Of a stretch of 64,000 nucleotides of DNA, positions 52,570-63,983 are shown piece after piece. The notes beneath the pieces are model-generated. The model did not search any database, was not told the DNA's origin, and saw nothing but the letters and a program-made list of their open reading frames with translations. The DNA is from Mantis religiosa (lineage: Eukaryota; Arthropoda; Insecta; Mantodea; Mantidae), in the NCBI GenBank assembly GCA_030765055.1, contig CM060953.1, positions 185,326,768 to 185,390,767 on the forward strand, in the 5' to 3' direction. Position 1 is the stretch's first letter. Every line of letters begins with the position of its first letter. The translations under genes and the position numbers were made by a program.

Positions 52570-53165
52570 AGATGGAAATAATAATTTCTTCCACATTAGC
52601 CGTGTGTAGGCTAAGGTTTGAATGAGTAGAGCCAAACTGAAAACTTCAGTGCCATAACGGGGATTTGAACCACGGATCTCCACCTCTCTGTACAGATGCT
52701 CTAACCATCTGAACTACTATGGCAACATGCTGATGTGAGATTAAATTCTCCAACTGACTCGTATGTTTCCCAGTAGACCACTAGGTGTTCTCATATGCTA
52801 TGAGACATGCACCTTTTGTGGCGACTTACTATGCCATAAGTACTTAAGTCCTAGGCTTCATAGTTAAACCACTATATTATTCAGTGGTTTAACTATGTGG
52901 TTTAACTATGAAGCCTGTGAGTTAAGTACTTATGGCATAGTAAGTCGCCACAAAAGGTGCATGTCTCATAGCATATGAGAACACCTAGTGGTCTACTGGG
53001 AAACATACAAGTCAGTTGGAGATTTTAATGTCATTTTGGCATGTTGGTCATAGTAGTTCAGTTGGTTAGAGCAACTACATGGAAAGCGGGAGATCCGTGG
53101 TTCAAATCCCGGCTATGGCATTTAATTTTTCAGTCTGGTTCTACTCATTCAAACCAACGTTTCTA
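52570..53165. repeat. D repeat, large near-perfect palindrome with tRNA-like ends
   Basis: Two arms of about 290 bp meet at about 52890 (TTTAACTATGTGGTTTAACT region). Left arm: tRNA-like head on the minus strand (B box GTGGTTCAAATCCCCG, written reversed at 52660-52680, A box TAGTTCAGATGGTTAGAGC). Right arm: the same head on the plus strand (TAGTTCAGTTGGTTAGAGCA ... GTGGTTCAAATCCCGG, 53048-53115). The arms share CATGTCTCATAGCATATGAG. Both putative promoters point outward. Confidence 0.8.
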
Positions 53166-53175
53166 GTTTTACTAC

Positions 53176-53460
53176 TATCGTGGTGTTAGAGGATTCTTGG
53201 TCTTCGACTCCTTTAAACAGGAACCGAAATTCTGGATCAGATAGAGAAACCCAGGATGGGTAATCAGCCCAATGCCTGAAATGATGGTAGGAGAAGTAGA
53301 TGAACGGAATGAGGTTGAAATGAATGAAAGGAAAAATGATAATCGAGCAACTAGTTGAATGATGGAGGGAGAAACTAGAGATCCCGGAGAAAAACTGCCA
53401 ACACTGTGTTGTCTGTGTTGTTTTCGGACCAGATGGGGGGGCTTGTTAATATTTAGGTCT
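53176..53460 (-). repeat. SINE family B, copy B5 (head lost)
   Basis: Reverse of the B3 tail (ATCGTGGTGTTAGAGGATTC), then the body and GATCCCGGAGAAAAACTG. The tRNA head is not recognisable beyond 53440. Confidence 0.6.
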
Positions 53461-53574
53461 TGCACTACTGGAAAGCCCCACAGAGGCGCCGGGCGCCCTT
53501 CGGGGACAGCTTGGTAACTCCCTGGTACAAGAGGGAGGTCAGCGACGGCTCTCTGTGTAGACCTTACTTGTATT

Positions 53575-53880
53575 ATTATACAGAAAGATCTATGGGATGA
53601 TTAACTTGTTTTATTAAAGTTGGAGACAACTTTAATGGATGGGAAAAGATCTTCATTAACAAAAACTGTCATAGAATTATGAACTTTGAAACTCCACCAC
53701 CGGATATCTTTGACAAATATATCAGGCCATCTATTGACGTTACGGAGAAAGAGGAAACCACTACAACCTGCACTAGATGAGAATTAACTGATGATGGGAG
53801 CAACAGCTCTTGAAACATGTCCTGTGAAAAACAGTGTTAGTGAAGCAATGTGTTAATATCTTCTCAATTCATTTTTATTT
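53575..53880 (+). mobile_element. PLE family 4, 3'-end copy
   Basis: Short inverted piece (53575-53625), then plus frame GWEKIFINKNCHRIMNFETP, PPDIFDKYIRPSIDV, TEKEETTTTCTR, stop, then the ribozyme motif and CAGTGTTAGTGAAGCAATGT. Confidence 0.75.
53782..53828 (+). ncRNA. Hammerhead-ribozyme-like motif
   Basis: CTGATGA (53788-53794), helix II GGGAGC/GCTCTT, GAAA (53812-53815), C-AT-G, GTC then CTG. The upstream strand of helix I is AA instead of AG, so helix I is broken. Confidence 0.5.
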
Positions 53881-53974
53881 TAACTTGTGATTCGCTCTTT
53901 CTATGCTTCTTTCAGTTTTTATACTGTAAAAGTTAATTACTTGACAAGAGTGGCTAAAGAATTTTTCAGCATTT

Positions 53975-54060
53975 TCTCTTATCCTGAAAGATGAATGTCT
54001 AGCAATCTAAACTCTAAGGACTATGAGCTCATTTGAAGAACATTTCACCAATTCATTCAT
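53975..54060 (+). repeat. SINE family A, body fragment
   Basis: CTCTTATCCTGAAAGATGAA to ATTTCACCAATTCATTCAT, one body unit without the head. Confidence 0.55.
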
Positions 54061-55369
54061 TTGATTTTATCTACTAGGTTAAAAGATATTAAATTTCAAG
54101 GCCCCTCAGGGAAAAAGAAAAAGCTATAGCTTTGAAAGGTATAATTAGTTGCTACCAAAATTAATGCAGTAAAGATCTTTTCTGTTTGCTATATGATGTA
54201 ACTTTGAATAATGGGTTTAAATAAGTTTAAAAGTTTGGGAGAGCTTTAAATACTTGAATCGTCCTTTACTCGCTACTGGTAAGCCACATTCTTGATAAAA
54301 TTTCTTTTGCATTGTAAGCTGTGTAAGCTGTCTAGCGAAGCAAGGCTTTCTTATGCTCATGCTTCCAAATCTCATACAGAATATCAACCTAAGTTATATC
54401 TGCATCAGATGAAAACTTCCAGCTTGCTTCTACTTTTTTTGAGGAGGGGGGAGGGGAGATTCATTTCTACAGTCCCATTTAATTGCTGTGGTCACGTAAA
54501 GGAGCTTTGACTGAAATACTTGAAAGTGCTTTTACTCTTTGAACTTTTAGGTTAGGTTGCTATAGATTTATGTCATTTTTAACTTATTTTCACATGAAGA
54601 TTCACTCTCACATTCAAACTTCCAGAAGGTAGGGAATAATCCTAATTAAAGAAAAATTTCCACATCATGCCCAGGAATCAAACTCGAACTTCCAGCTGAG
54701 AAGTCACCTTGTTGACTTTCAACCACAGCGAGAGTCCATTTATTTCCCATGATGAATCATATAACAAAGATGCTAATGAGTGATGTCTGTTGATCAAACA
54801 GGAATTAAATCTTAAAGTATGGGTTAAAACTTCTGGTTCTAAATTCTGTAGCTATCTGCTAACACAGATGGCTATACTAATAGAAGCCAAGTTGAGATAG
54901 GTATCACAGGCACATATTTAAAATGTTAGTTACCAACAAGCACAATGAAATAAGTTAGATTGTATTTTAGCATGCTAAAGCAGACATATTACAGGATTCT
55001 GTTTCTGGAATGCTTAAGCTCAATATATTGAAAACAAATGAGCATGCTATTTGCTGAAAGAAATTTGATGTTATACTTGCAGTATTAGAAAATATTGACA
55101 GTCTAGAGTTAGATTACACCAGCTGGGCAGCAGCCTTGAAATGATTTGCTGCAACTAATGTCAAGTTCATGCTCAAGTCATATATAGCTACCATTTGAGT
55201 TCTGGCAGTTGTATGGGATAAAAGTTCACCATTCATTTACAGCAAAATTATGTTCATTCGACAATGTATTTTTCTTCATGCATATGTAATACGTCTTAGC
55301 AAGAAAGCACTGAGAACATTTCAGTTATTATAAATCCTGCACAGCAGCTATCCATATTCTAATGAATAA
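54061..55369. other. Unique sequence with one tRNA-like fragment
   Basis: At 54655-54740 the minus strand has GAAGTTCGAGTTTGATTCC, a B-box-like motif that may be the head of an old SINE. Nothing else recognised. Confidence 0.45.
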
Positions 55370-55673
55370 AGTACAATGTTGATGTTAAGCACTCACATTG
55401 TTCCCTTACAAACTACTGGCACGACATGTTTACAGGACCTATTGTTCCTATTTTCTGCCACTGGTTGACTAACTGGTGATCAATCCAGCTTCTTCGCTAT
55501 AAATTTGTATATCATTTGGCCTGGGGATGCTGAATTTAGAAATTAAACTATCTGCTGGAATTTTAAAGTTTGCAATTTTGTGTTCAAAACATTAGAACTG
55601 AGCTTATTGGAAGTAAATATACCAAAGGTTTCAAACACTGAATTATGAATTCTCATTATCTTCTACGAGGTGC
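55370..55673 (-). mobile_element. PLE 3'-end copy
   Basis: Minus frame near 55500-55600: HKIANFKIPADSLISKFSIP, like the PLE C-terminal tail (KVMNFEIPP...). Downstream is a decayed ribozyme motif (AGGAAC/GGTCCT helix II, AAACATGTC). A foldback mariner has inserted at its right side. Confidence 0.6.
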
Positions 55674-56744
55674 ATTGAAGTTATAACACCTCCTATTTTT
55701 TATTTTCAGAATTGGGACCAGATAGGAACTTCTGTTTTTTTTGTAAAATACACGTGGACTCTTTGTGAATGCGTGACAGACATGGCAGGCGGCGACGAGA
55801 GTTAGGACTGTTTTTGATATTTAAAATGGCGATGATTTTATTGGAAGAACAGCTTGTAATCATTCGTTTTCTCCATTTTTGTGGTGTGACACCTATTGAA
55901 ATTCATTGTCATTTGAGTAAGACATGTGGTGATGGTACCATGGACGTGTGTAATGTACGTTCCTGGGTGCAACAGTTCAATGAAGGCAAAACACTTTTTA
56001 CATTTTCAGATCTTTATGCAGGATTGTGTGCACAGATCCCACAGAAATGTCAATTTTGGAGGCAATGTCTGCAATGCTCAATTGGTGATCCTCCAAAACA
56101 AAGTACTCCACTCGCTGGGTCATGTCATCAGACCGGCTGCGGTGAGGCCGTAACTGTCTTGGTTTGTTGTCACACGATGTTCTGCCTTCATTGAACTGTC
56201 GCATCCAGGAACCCACATTAGACACATCCATGGTACCATCGCCACTTGCCTCACTCAACTGTCTTGGTTTGTTGTCACACGATGTTCTGCCTTCATTGAA
56301 CTGTCGCATCCAGGAACCCAAATTAGACACATCCATGGTACCATCACCACATGCCTCACTCAACTGTCTTGGTTTGTTGTCACACGATGTTCTGCCTTCA
56401 TTGAACTGTCGCATCCAGGAACCCACATTAGACACATCCATGGTACCATCACCACTTGCCTCACTCAACTGGCGATGAATTTCAATAGGTGTCACACCAC
56501 GAAAATGGAGAAAACGAATGATTACATGCTGTTCTTGCAATGAAAATGTTGCCATTTTAAGTATAAAAAGTAGTCCTAACTCTCACTCTCGTCGCTGCCA
56601 CTAGAGTTCTATACACTGTACAGTGCTGCCATCTCTGTCACGCATTTACAGAGTCCACATGTATTAAAAAAAAAAGAAGTTTCTATCTCGTCCCAGTCCA
56701 GAAAAAAAAAAAAAATAGGTGTTATAACTTGAATGCACCTTGTA
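55674..56744. mobile_element. Foldback mariner derivative
   Basis: Ends TACGAGGTGCATTGAAGTTA at 55674 and the reverse of TACAAGGTGCATTCAAGTTA at 56744. Both arms are the 5' half of a mariner: left arm in plus orientation (EEQLVIIRFLHFCGVTPIEI), right arm in minus (LQEQHVIIRFLHFRGVTPIE). The catalytic half is absent on both sides. Confidence 0.85.
55998..56555 (-). pseudogene. Mariner DNA-binding domain with triplicated segment
   Basis: 185 codons. MATFSLQEQHVIIRFLHFRG is the first helix-turn-helix. Then a 35-residue segment (from QLSEASGDGTMDVSN to EGRTSCDNKPR) occurs three times in frame (105-bp units starting at 56154, 56259 and 56364). Then MTQRVEYFVLEDHQLSIADI, ASKIDISVGSVHTILHKDLK is the second HTH. 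It stops before any catalytic block. It could encode a DNA-binding protein without transposase activity; no evidence of use. Confidence 0.8.
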
Positions 56745-59104
56745 AATTCACCAATCCTGGATCACGTGATCCTTTAAAAACCCAGGGAAAAAGTAGTTGA
56801 CCAGTAACCAAAAATGAGGACGATAGATCCTTAAAATATGTCCTGCCAATGACTTAGTAAGTGGAGCAATAGGAATGCTTAATGTTGATTTATTTTCTGC
56901 ACTTTATTTGTTTGAAAGTGGAAATGATTTTAAAGTATGGGATGATTCTAGAATTTAGCAATGCCTTATGCTGACTGAAGAAAAATTGGATGAAGTATGG
57001 CAAGTTGGAACTCGTCACTGTTTTCAAATCAAAATCGCGATTTAAGTGAATTTAAGTTATATTACTCATGACTTGCTGATAGCTTATACCTAATTTAGAA
57101 CTTGTATGCAGCAACTCTTGCCGAGTACAAGACTGCTTTGCAGTTGGTCTAACCCTTCTCCAAATTCACCATATCTATTATTATGGAAGAATCTTAACAA
57201 TGCTTATTTATTTATATAATGGACATCTGTATTTTCTTTGTAAAATGTTATATATATGAACAATGACTAGAGAAATATACTCATAAACATGCAGGTATTC
57301 TTTTAGGTATTTTAAGCTTGACACTCATATAAGCAAAATAAAACAAATGAAACAATTATACTAAGTAACCAGTAAAAATGTTTCATGAGCAGTAAAGCAT
57401 TTCTTAGTTTAACAAAGACAAAAACATACAAAGCAAATGCATGGGAAACGTTTTTCATTCCTCAAAACACAGCACTGGAGGTCAACAGTTACTGCTAAAT
57501 GCAGAAATGAAACTTCAGAAGCAAATTGCATATAATACTGAATAAAACATGCTTAAAAACTTACACAATGCAGTTACCATCATAAACATTAAAGAGAATT
57601 TGAAAAGCGAGGGCAAACTCAGCCATTTTTACCAAAATTCATAACACAACACAATTAGCCTTAGAGAAATGTAAAAATGTTTCATTCAGCAAAATTCCTC
57701 TTACATTTAAAGCAACTAACTATGTTTATACTCAGCTAACATAATAAGTATGTTGTTAAACATGCAACTAAATAAATGGCAGGTTGAAGTGTTTTATGCT
57801 GTTGTCTGTTGCTTCTGTTTGTTTCAAAATCTTTGGCAGTGTAGCTTGCAATACTACATAACAAAGCATTTGTTTACAACAACACACCCCAGGCACCGAG
57901 CTGCCATCTCTTGTTGGATCCTGACGTGATATCCGTGAGGCACAGACCTGAAGGAATACCATTGCCCTCAACTTGTCACTTTATTTCTGTCATACACAGG
58001 CATGACATCTCAACAACATGTACCACCATGCTATCAGTGGTGCTAGCTAAGTCATTTTATATTTTATTAAGCACAAGAGATATAGCAGCTGAGAACAAAT
58101 TCAAACAAGATGAAGAGTATGGATGTCCAAGGAAAACGGCTATATAAAAATAAAATCAAATAAAATGACATTCAAGGCATGTACATTATGAACCACACAA
58201 CTGCAAAAGAAAAGCAATACAAATACCAGTAAGAACACAGTAGCAATAAATGCAAAGCACTAAAGACTTAAATTTGATTAACATGTGGCAAAACTTCATC
58301 AGATGTATTCCGACGACAACTGTGTAAACAAAAAAGTGTGTGGCACTGATCTGTTCAGACGGATCAAAGCTTGTACAACTACACACACTAGACAATCCAA
58401 AAATGATATCCAAGAAGTGACTTTGCTGATTCATTGTTACAAATTTAAGCTTAAGATTTAGCAATTTTGAAGTCAATGATTTTGTTTAACAGCTATGCCT
58501 GCGGATTTTATTATTAAAAAAAAATAAAAGAAAATCAGCAAACATCTTGGTTTCGCTTTTGTAAATAGTACAGATATTTTCTATACAATTTAAACAAATA
58601 TTCTTATATTCTACAACATCACTATATGAACTACTATGAATACAATTTATGTACAAAATACACATTTACATTTAGGCTAGAAAAAATTCACACTGCCATG
58701 CTTAAAATATAACATCATATGTATAACTCATCACTGAAAACATTTAGTTAATGCAAGATGCTTTATAAGTAGCTATCACCAAACAATTTAGCACATGAAA
58801 AATTCTTTGGAACTAGTGGACGAGCCTATACCAATAAGGGTTGTAAATATTGTCTCGGACCTCAGACCTCTCACCGTCCATTAAGCACCAGAAACATGTC
58901 ATTAGTTAACCTGGCTGGTCAGTGAGGATATTCAGTTACTTATTGCAAATAGCAAAACTAGCACATGTTTATTTTAGAGAAGTTTTCATTTAGAAGTGAA
59001 AGAAAAATTTTATAAAAGAGCCTGTCTATTATTGTGATAGTGATGGGTAAATATCAGGCATACAGACCTTTTAGAAGACTGCAATGATATGTAGCCTGCT
59101 GCAT
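56745..59104. other. Unique sequence
   Basis: 56760-56890 looks like a decayed plus-strand PLE 3' end (GAGGACGATAGATCCTT, ATGTCCTGCCAATGAC). From 56900 to 59100 I see no gene, exon or repeat. Confidence 0.5.
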
Positions 59105-59412
59105 ACTGTATGCCCATGACAAGAAGGGCATGAAGGGCAGAGGAACTTGAACTGTTGATCTACTCTGGTAGCAGATCTGTTTACTAGGGAATGAGGAATG
59201 AGAGTGCATATGGGTCACCCATGCTGCCAGATCTAATGTTTGTTGCAGCGATAGGTATTATGTATAGGTGAGCTATGTGACAACACTTGTGTATTTTAAA
59301 CGAGCCTTCCATCCTTGTAATACTCGGCAGGCGAGCATACACCCCGAGGAGACAGCGAAAGTGATTACGTTGCACATTCCTCTAGCTTGCCTTCTTGTCC
59401 TGGGCAATCAGT
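59105..59412. mobile_element. MITE-like element, uninterrupted copy
   Basis: Ends ATGCCCATGACAAGAAGG and the reverse of GCCTTCTTGTCCTGGGCAAT; interior as at 37705-38555 but without the LTR. GATAGGTATTATGTATAGG at about 59240-59258 corresponds to the empty LTR site. Confidence 0.75.
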
Positions 59413-59639
59413 AACAGTGTTAGGGGATCAACTTTCTGCACACGCTGAGTAGTAGAACTAAGATCCAGGTGTGAGGTAGATTGGAAGCATCACAAGAAAG
59501 TGACTCGCTCCTTAGTTTCTGCTATTTGAAAAATTCAGATGCCAGTTTATTTGACAATACCTATAATCTTATAATTTGCATATGACAGTTCAGCAAAGTA
59601 CAGTATTGCTACTTTTAAGCTTCTGTAAAAGTTTCTTGC

Positions 59640-60060
59640 TAACAAGGTAGATGTTAAATTTAAAGGTGAGTCGATTAATGATACTAAACAACATTTACTT
59701 TTAAATTTCCCGGAACATGTTTTGGAAGCTACGTTCCTCCATTGTCAACCAGACATCAACTGGTTCTCAGTGGTGTAGCTGGAAATAATTTGTCGGAGGT
59801 TTCCTCTGGTGGTGGTTCGAGGAACTTGCTGAACAAATCTTTTTGAGGGATGTCGAAATTGAACACTTTGTTTCTATTTTTTTTTTTTCAAAGTATTCAA
59901 AATATCGCCAGCTACGCCACTGAGAACCAGTCGATGTGCAGTTGACAATGGAGGAAAGTAGCCTCCGGAACATGTTTCAGGAAATTTAAAAGTAAGTGTT
60001 GTTTAGTGTCATTAATTGACTCACCTTTAAATTTAATTTATTACAACACTGTTTTCAACA
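59640..60060. mobile_element. PLE family A, short inverted pair of 3' ends
   Basis: Left part (minus) and right part (plus) both hold the PLE A C-terminal tail (for example KDLFSKFLEPPPEE, written reversed at 59815-59845) and the end GTGTTGTTTAGTGTCATTAA. They meet at a T-run/TTTCAAAGTATT near 59885. The ribozyme cores have decayed (TTGACAA for CTGANGA). Confidence 0.75.
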
Positions 60061-60129
60061 CTTCCATGAAAGGAAAAAAAAAAAAAAAACAGATGTTATA
60101 TAAAAAATGATGCTAGTGGCAGTGAAGCA

Positions 60130-60400
60130 ACAAATACTACACAAATATAATTATTTGTAAGAAAATATAGTTATTTGTAACTAAAACTTCACTTATCTTT
60201 AAAGAAAATGATGTAAATTTCTTATTGATTGAGATTGCAATTTCATAAACACTTGTTTACATCTTCAGTCTCATACAACCTATGATCGTAGATTGTTTAC
60301 AAAATTTCGATATCAATCAATAAGAAATTTGCATCATTTTCTTTAAAGATAAGTGAAGTTTCTGTTACAAATAATTATATTTGTGTAGTAAGGTAGATGT
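60130..60400. mobile_element. PLE family 1-like, inverted pair of 3' ends
   Basis: CTAAAACTTCACTTATCTTT at 60182 is the inverse of AAAGATAAGTGAAGTTTCTG at 60343, and AATTATATTTGTGTAGTA flanks the right side. Left ribozyme motif is good, right one decayed. Confidence 0.7.
60228..60278 (-). ncRNA. Hammerhead-ribozyme-like motif
   Basis: CTGAAGA (60269-60263), helix II GTAAAC/GTTTAT, GAAA (60245-60242), ATC, then TC pairing with the GA before the core. Confidence 0.55.
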
Positions 60401-63400
60401 TTTCACCATACAAGTCTTATTTTGGTGAAACATGTGTAGTACAGGACTCGTTTTATGTCTTGCATTATCAAGATTATATATGCTTGTTGCATATAGCTAC
60501 AACACTGCACATGTGCTATGCTATATCCTAATGTGTAGGAGGAACCTACTATAGTAAACTAGTGCTTTAGTCCATTTACACATCCTAAATAATTCTGATT
60601 GTACTCTTTTAAATATTCAAGTACATTTAAAGTATAACAATGTATTCATGATTATGTTGCTAAAACATTAATTATTTTTCAAGTTAAACGGTTTTACATG
60701 AATAGAAACTTCTGTTTTTCAGTAATATGAATTACATCATTCATGTTGTGGACATTTTATGAAACTGTGTGTCATAATTAACAGTGTATCATATGATAGA
60801 AGATAGAATACAAAACCTTTCTTTTGCATAATTTGTATAGGTACCTATTCTTATACATGCATGCCCGAAAGTGCCAATTCACGAGTAGTATAGTGAAATC
60901 AGTGAAAATTGGCGTTTTTTAATTATTCTATGAAACATACTGGAACCCAAATTTTATGTAGGTACTATTCAACTTTTATATCCGTGGTCGTGAATCACCA
61001 GGGTTTGTTTCACAGATCTTGCAGCCACACTTTGTGTTTCGCTCCTCTTCTTATAAAACAAAACATCTTCGTCTACATTTTGCGGCTTAGAGCCCTCAAT
61101 ATCAGAATATATAATAATGATATAATAACTCTGGCAATGAGCCACTAATCTTTACATCAGTTTATTTGGGTGTCATAGTATCGCTGGTTTATTTACGTAA
61201 TATTGACTATTTGAAAACTCTGCGCTAGACTCCTTTAAGTTTTTAACTAATTATGATGATAATAATAATTCTGGCAATGATCCACTGATCTTTACGTCAC
61301 GTATTACAGCTTCGCTGGTGTGCTTGCGTAATGTTGGTGTTTTTTGCGGTAGCATGCTCTGTAAGTTGGCAACGCCCGAGCTATGACTTCTGATCCACGA
61401 TATCCCCACCTATTCTGCACTTTTACCTTATACCAAATATTATACCAATTATTATGCAATAACTTTCGCTTCGTTCACATATTGGTGACTATTACTAACT
61501 GACAAAGCGATTAAATATGTGAAATGTAGGAATGAAGGTTATTTATTCTTCAAACGAGTACGAAAAATCATCCCAGAGATAATCGAATTTACAGGAACCA
61601 GCATAGACAACTATAATAAAATCCATGCAAGTTAAAAAAGAAACGTAATAGGAAATATGTAGATATTAGTGATCAGATTTTGCAGAATGCTTCCAAAATC
61701 ATATCAATATTCTTTAATAAAAATAAAAGGTTTTAAATATTTAAAGAATATTGGAGTCCTGGTCTGGTTATCCATGGTAACACTTTAAGAAATTGGACTG
61801 CGATTTCTGTTAAAATATACACCTGTGAATGCTTTGAGTCGAATTTTTTTTAAAAGAGAAATTTAAATAAGGAAACCACGTTTATTCCCAAAAAATAACA
61901 TTGTTTATACGAAAAAAGGGACAAAAAGGACAATCGAGTATACCTAGTGGAAACAGTCGACAGTCGACAGTCAGCTTTTTCACCCAATAGCCGAACACTT
62001 ACCCAGTATTTCAAATACATACCAATCCAATTTAAATATGGAATGGCAAAACGAACTTAATCAAATGTGAAAGAAAAACTCACGTATCCGTGGTGAAATT
62101 GATTCCATTTGTAATGCACTCTTACATTGTCCAAATTCACATATGATATCTGTTGGATTCATTTTGTTTTCAAAGAACAAAATGGTCCCTATAACTTAGA
62201 GAAATGGTGTAGTACCATATCTACAGTCTAATTCGTTGCTGATGCTATCAACTTACAGGAGACAAGGCTATCCGTTGGTTAAACAAAGCTTTCATTGCAG
62301 ATTTGAAAGTTCTTGACATATGGAGCTAAATTTCAACAGTCAGAACTTCAAAACTCTTTAAGAACCTGATGTGTCGCATGACCTTCTCGATTCTTGCATA
62401 CACACAAAACATCTTCTTACAAACGCGTCTACTGTATGTAACTCAGTGGCGAACCGTGTAATGAAGCGCCGGAAGCGAGGCTTTCCCAAGAACTTCAGGA
62501 GAAAAAGAAGAAGAATACAAAATGCATGCCAAACAATGTTTTATTTGCTCTGGTTAAATTTTCAAACTTTATTCGCGAACATCCTCGGCGCTATGGACAA
62601 TTTGATAGCTGCTGCTTAATGCTCGCGTGAGCAGTTCCGCGAGCTCATTCAATACTGAATATTTTTGTATTTACGCATTCGTAACCTTGAATACCATGCT
62701 TCATAGGTTTCCGGAAGCAATCGCAACTCTTTGATGGGAAGCACCGACAGATTTTATCATGTGAAGCCTCTTTAGCATGTCAAGACAAGTTTCTTTTTTG
62801 TTTTATGTGGTGCTTTTAAATACAACACTATTATGTGTTTCAAATGGGAATAGTTATCGCCTGTAGCAAATCAGATGTGTTAGAGCCTTCAGCGTTGCCA
62901 GCTCTTTACCCCACTCTTCTTATATTTCCCTCTCTCTCGCACACTTGCGAATGTTCGTGGAGCTAACGCAAACTGAATTTTCCAAAGTTTTATAATAATG
63001 CAGTTGTAATTACATTGCAACGTGGATATTCGTATATTATGCAAATGGTTTAAATATTTAGTTTAAAATTAATTACAGTTTATGAATTACTTGTTTTTTT
63101 AATCCAACCAAAATACCAGCGGTGCATCCGTATAGCTGTGAATGTAACTTAGGTTAAGAGATAATTCGTCATTGTCACTGTCTTCAACGTCTGAGTACTG
63201 CAAAATTATGATGATAGGTTCCGAAATTTCATAACATGCTATTTCTTTCCAAAAGTCGTCTTCTTGTAGTTTATCTGATGTCTCACACAGTTTTCCCAGT
63301 CTTGTTGTGCTCCTTGTTAATTTCTTCGTGAATAAGTCGTTCAACGTCAGTCAGTTTAAAAATATTATTTCTATTTGCAACATAGTTTGAGCTCACATTA

Positions 63401-63734
63401 ACTCTATTGGATTGTTCTAGCAGTAGTAAGGGGGAAGGTGGATCGTGTCTCATTGATCCAGCTGATACACTTTTTCATGTAAGAGTAACTGAATAGTACT
63501 TCTTTGAACTCTAGAGTAAATAGACATTACGAACCATTCACAAACAAAGATATAATGTGACCAGACACGTTCTGCCAGACTAGCAAGAAGTGTATCGTTT
63601 CCTCTCATCGAATTTAACAAACACCTTGGCTTATTCAAAGTACATATTTCTTTTATCACGTCATGTCAAATGTTTACGTTTCAGTTCTGAGTAATTTCAA
63701 ATATACGTACACACATACATGCCAACCAATAATG
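60401..63734. other. Unique sequence, largest repeat-poor block
   Basis: Low transposon density. Two short frames (62371-62619 plus, Arg/Lys-rich; 63099-63344 minus, acidic end) have no recognisable domain. An 80-90-bp segment is repeated imperfectly around 61130 and 61260 (AATAATTCTGGCAATGA-CCACTGATCTTTAC). A promoter or 5' exon could lie here, but I see no proof. Confidence 0.45.
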
Positions 63735-63983
63735 TAGGCCACGTCGTGGCTCAGTGGTTAGACCGCTTGGCTCTCACCAAGGCGGCCCGGGTTCGATCCT
63801 AGGCGACCGCAAAGTGAGATTTGTGGTGGACAACACGGCGTTGAGGCGGGTTTTCACCGGGATCTCCGGTTTCCCCACCATCTCATTCCACCGGCACTCC
63901 ATCTTCATCTCATGTACCATCAGTGTCATCGCCTGCGGTGCCGTATGTAGTAAAAGCGGGCGTTAAATACTACACATTTCATT
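63735..63983 (+). repeat. SINE family B, copy B4 (young)
   Basis: CGTCGTGGCTCAGTGGTTAG, GGGTTCGATCCTAGGCGACC, the family body and the end TTAAATACTACACATTTCAT. Perfect 13-bp target duplication CCAACCAATAATG at 63722-63734 and 63984-63996. A and B boxes are intact, so it is the best-preserved SINE here. Confidence 0.92.

Noticed and set aside
62371..63344. Two short frames as host genes (62371-62619 plus, 63099-63344 minus)
   Set aside because: No recognisable domain, splice context or conservation clue; left as unassigned sequence.
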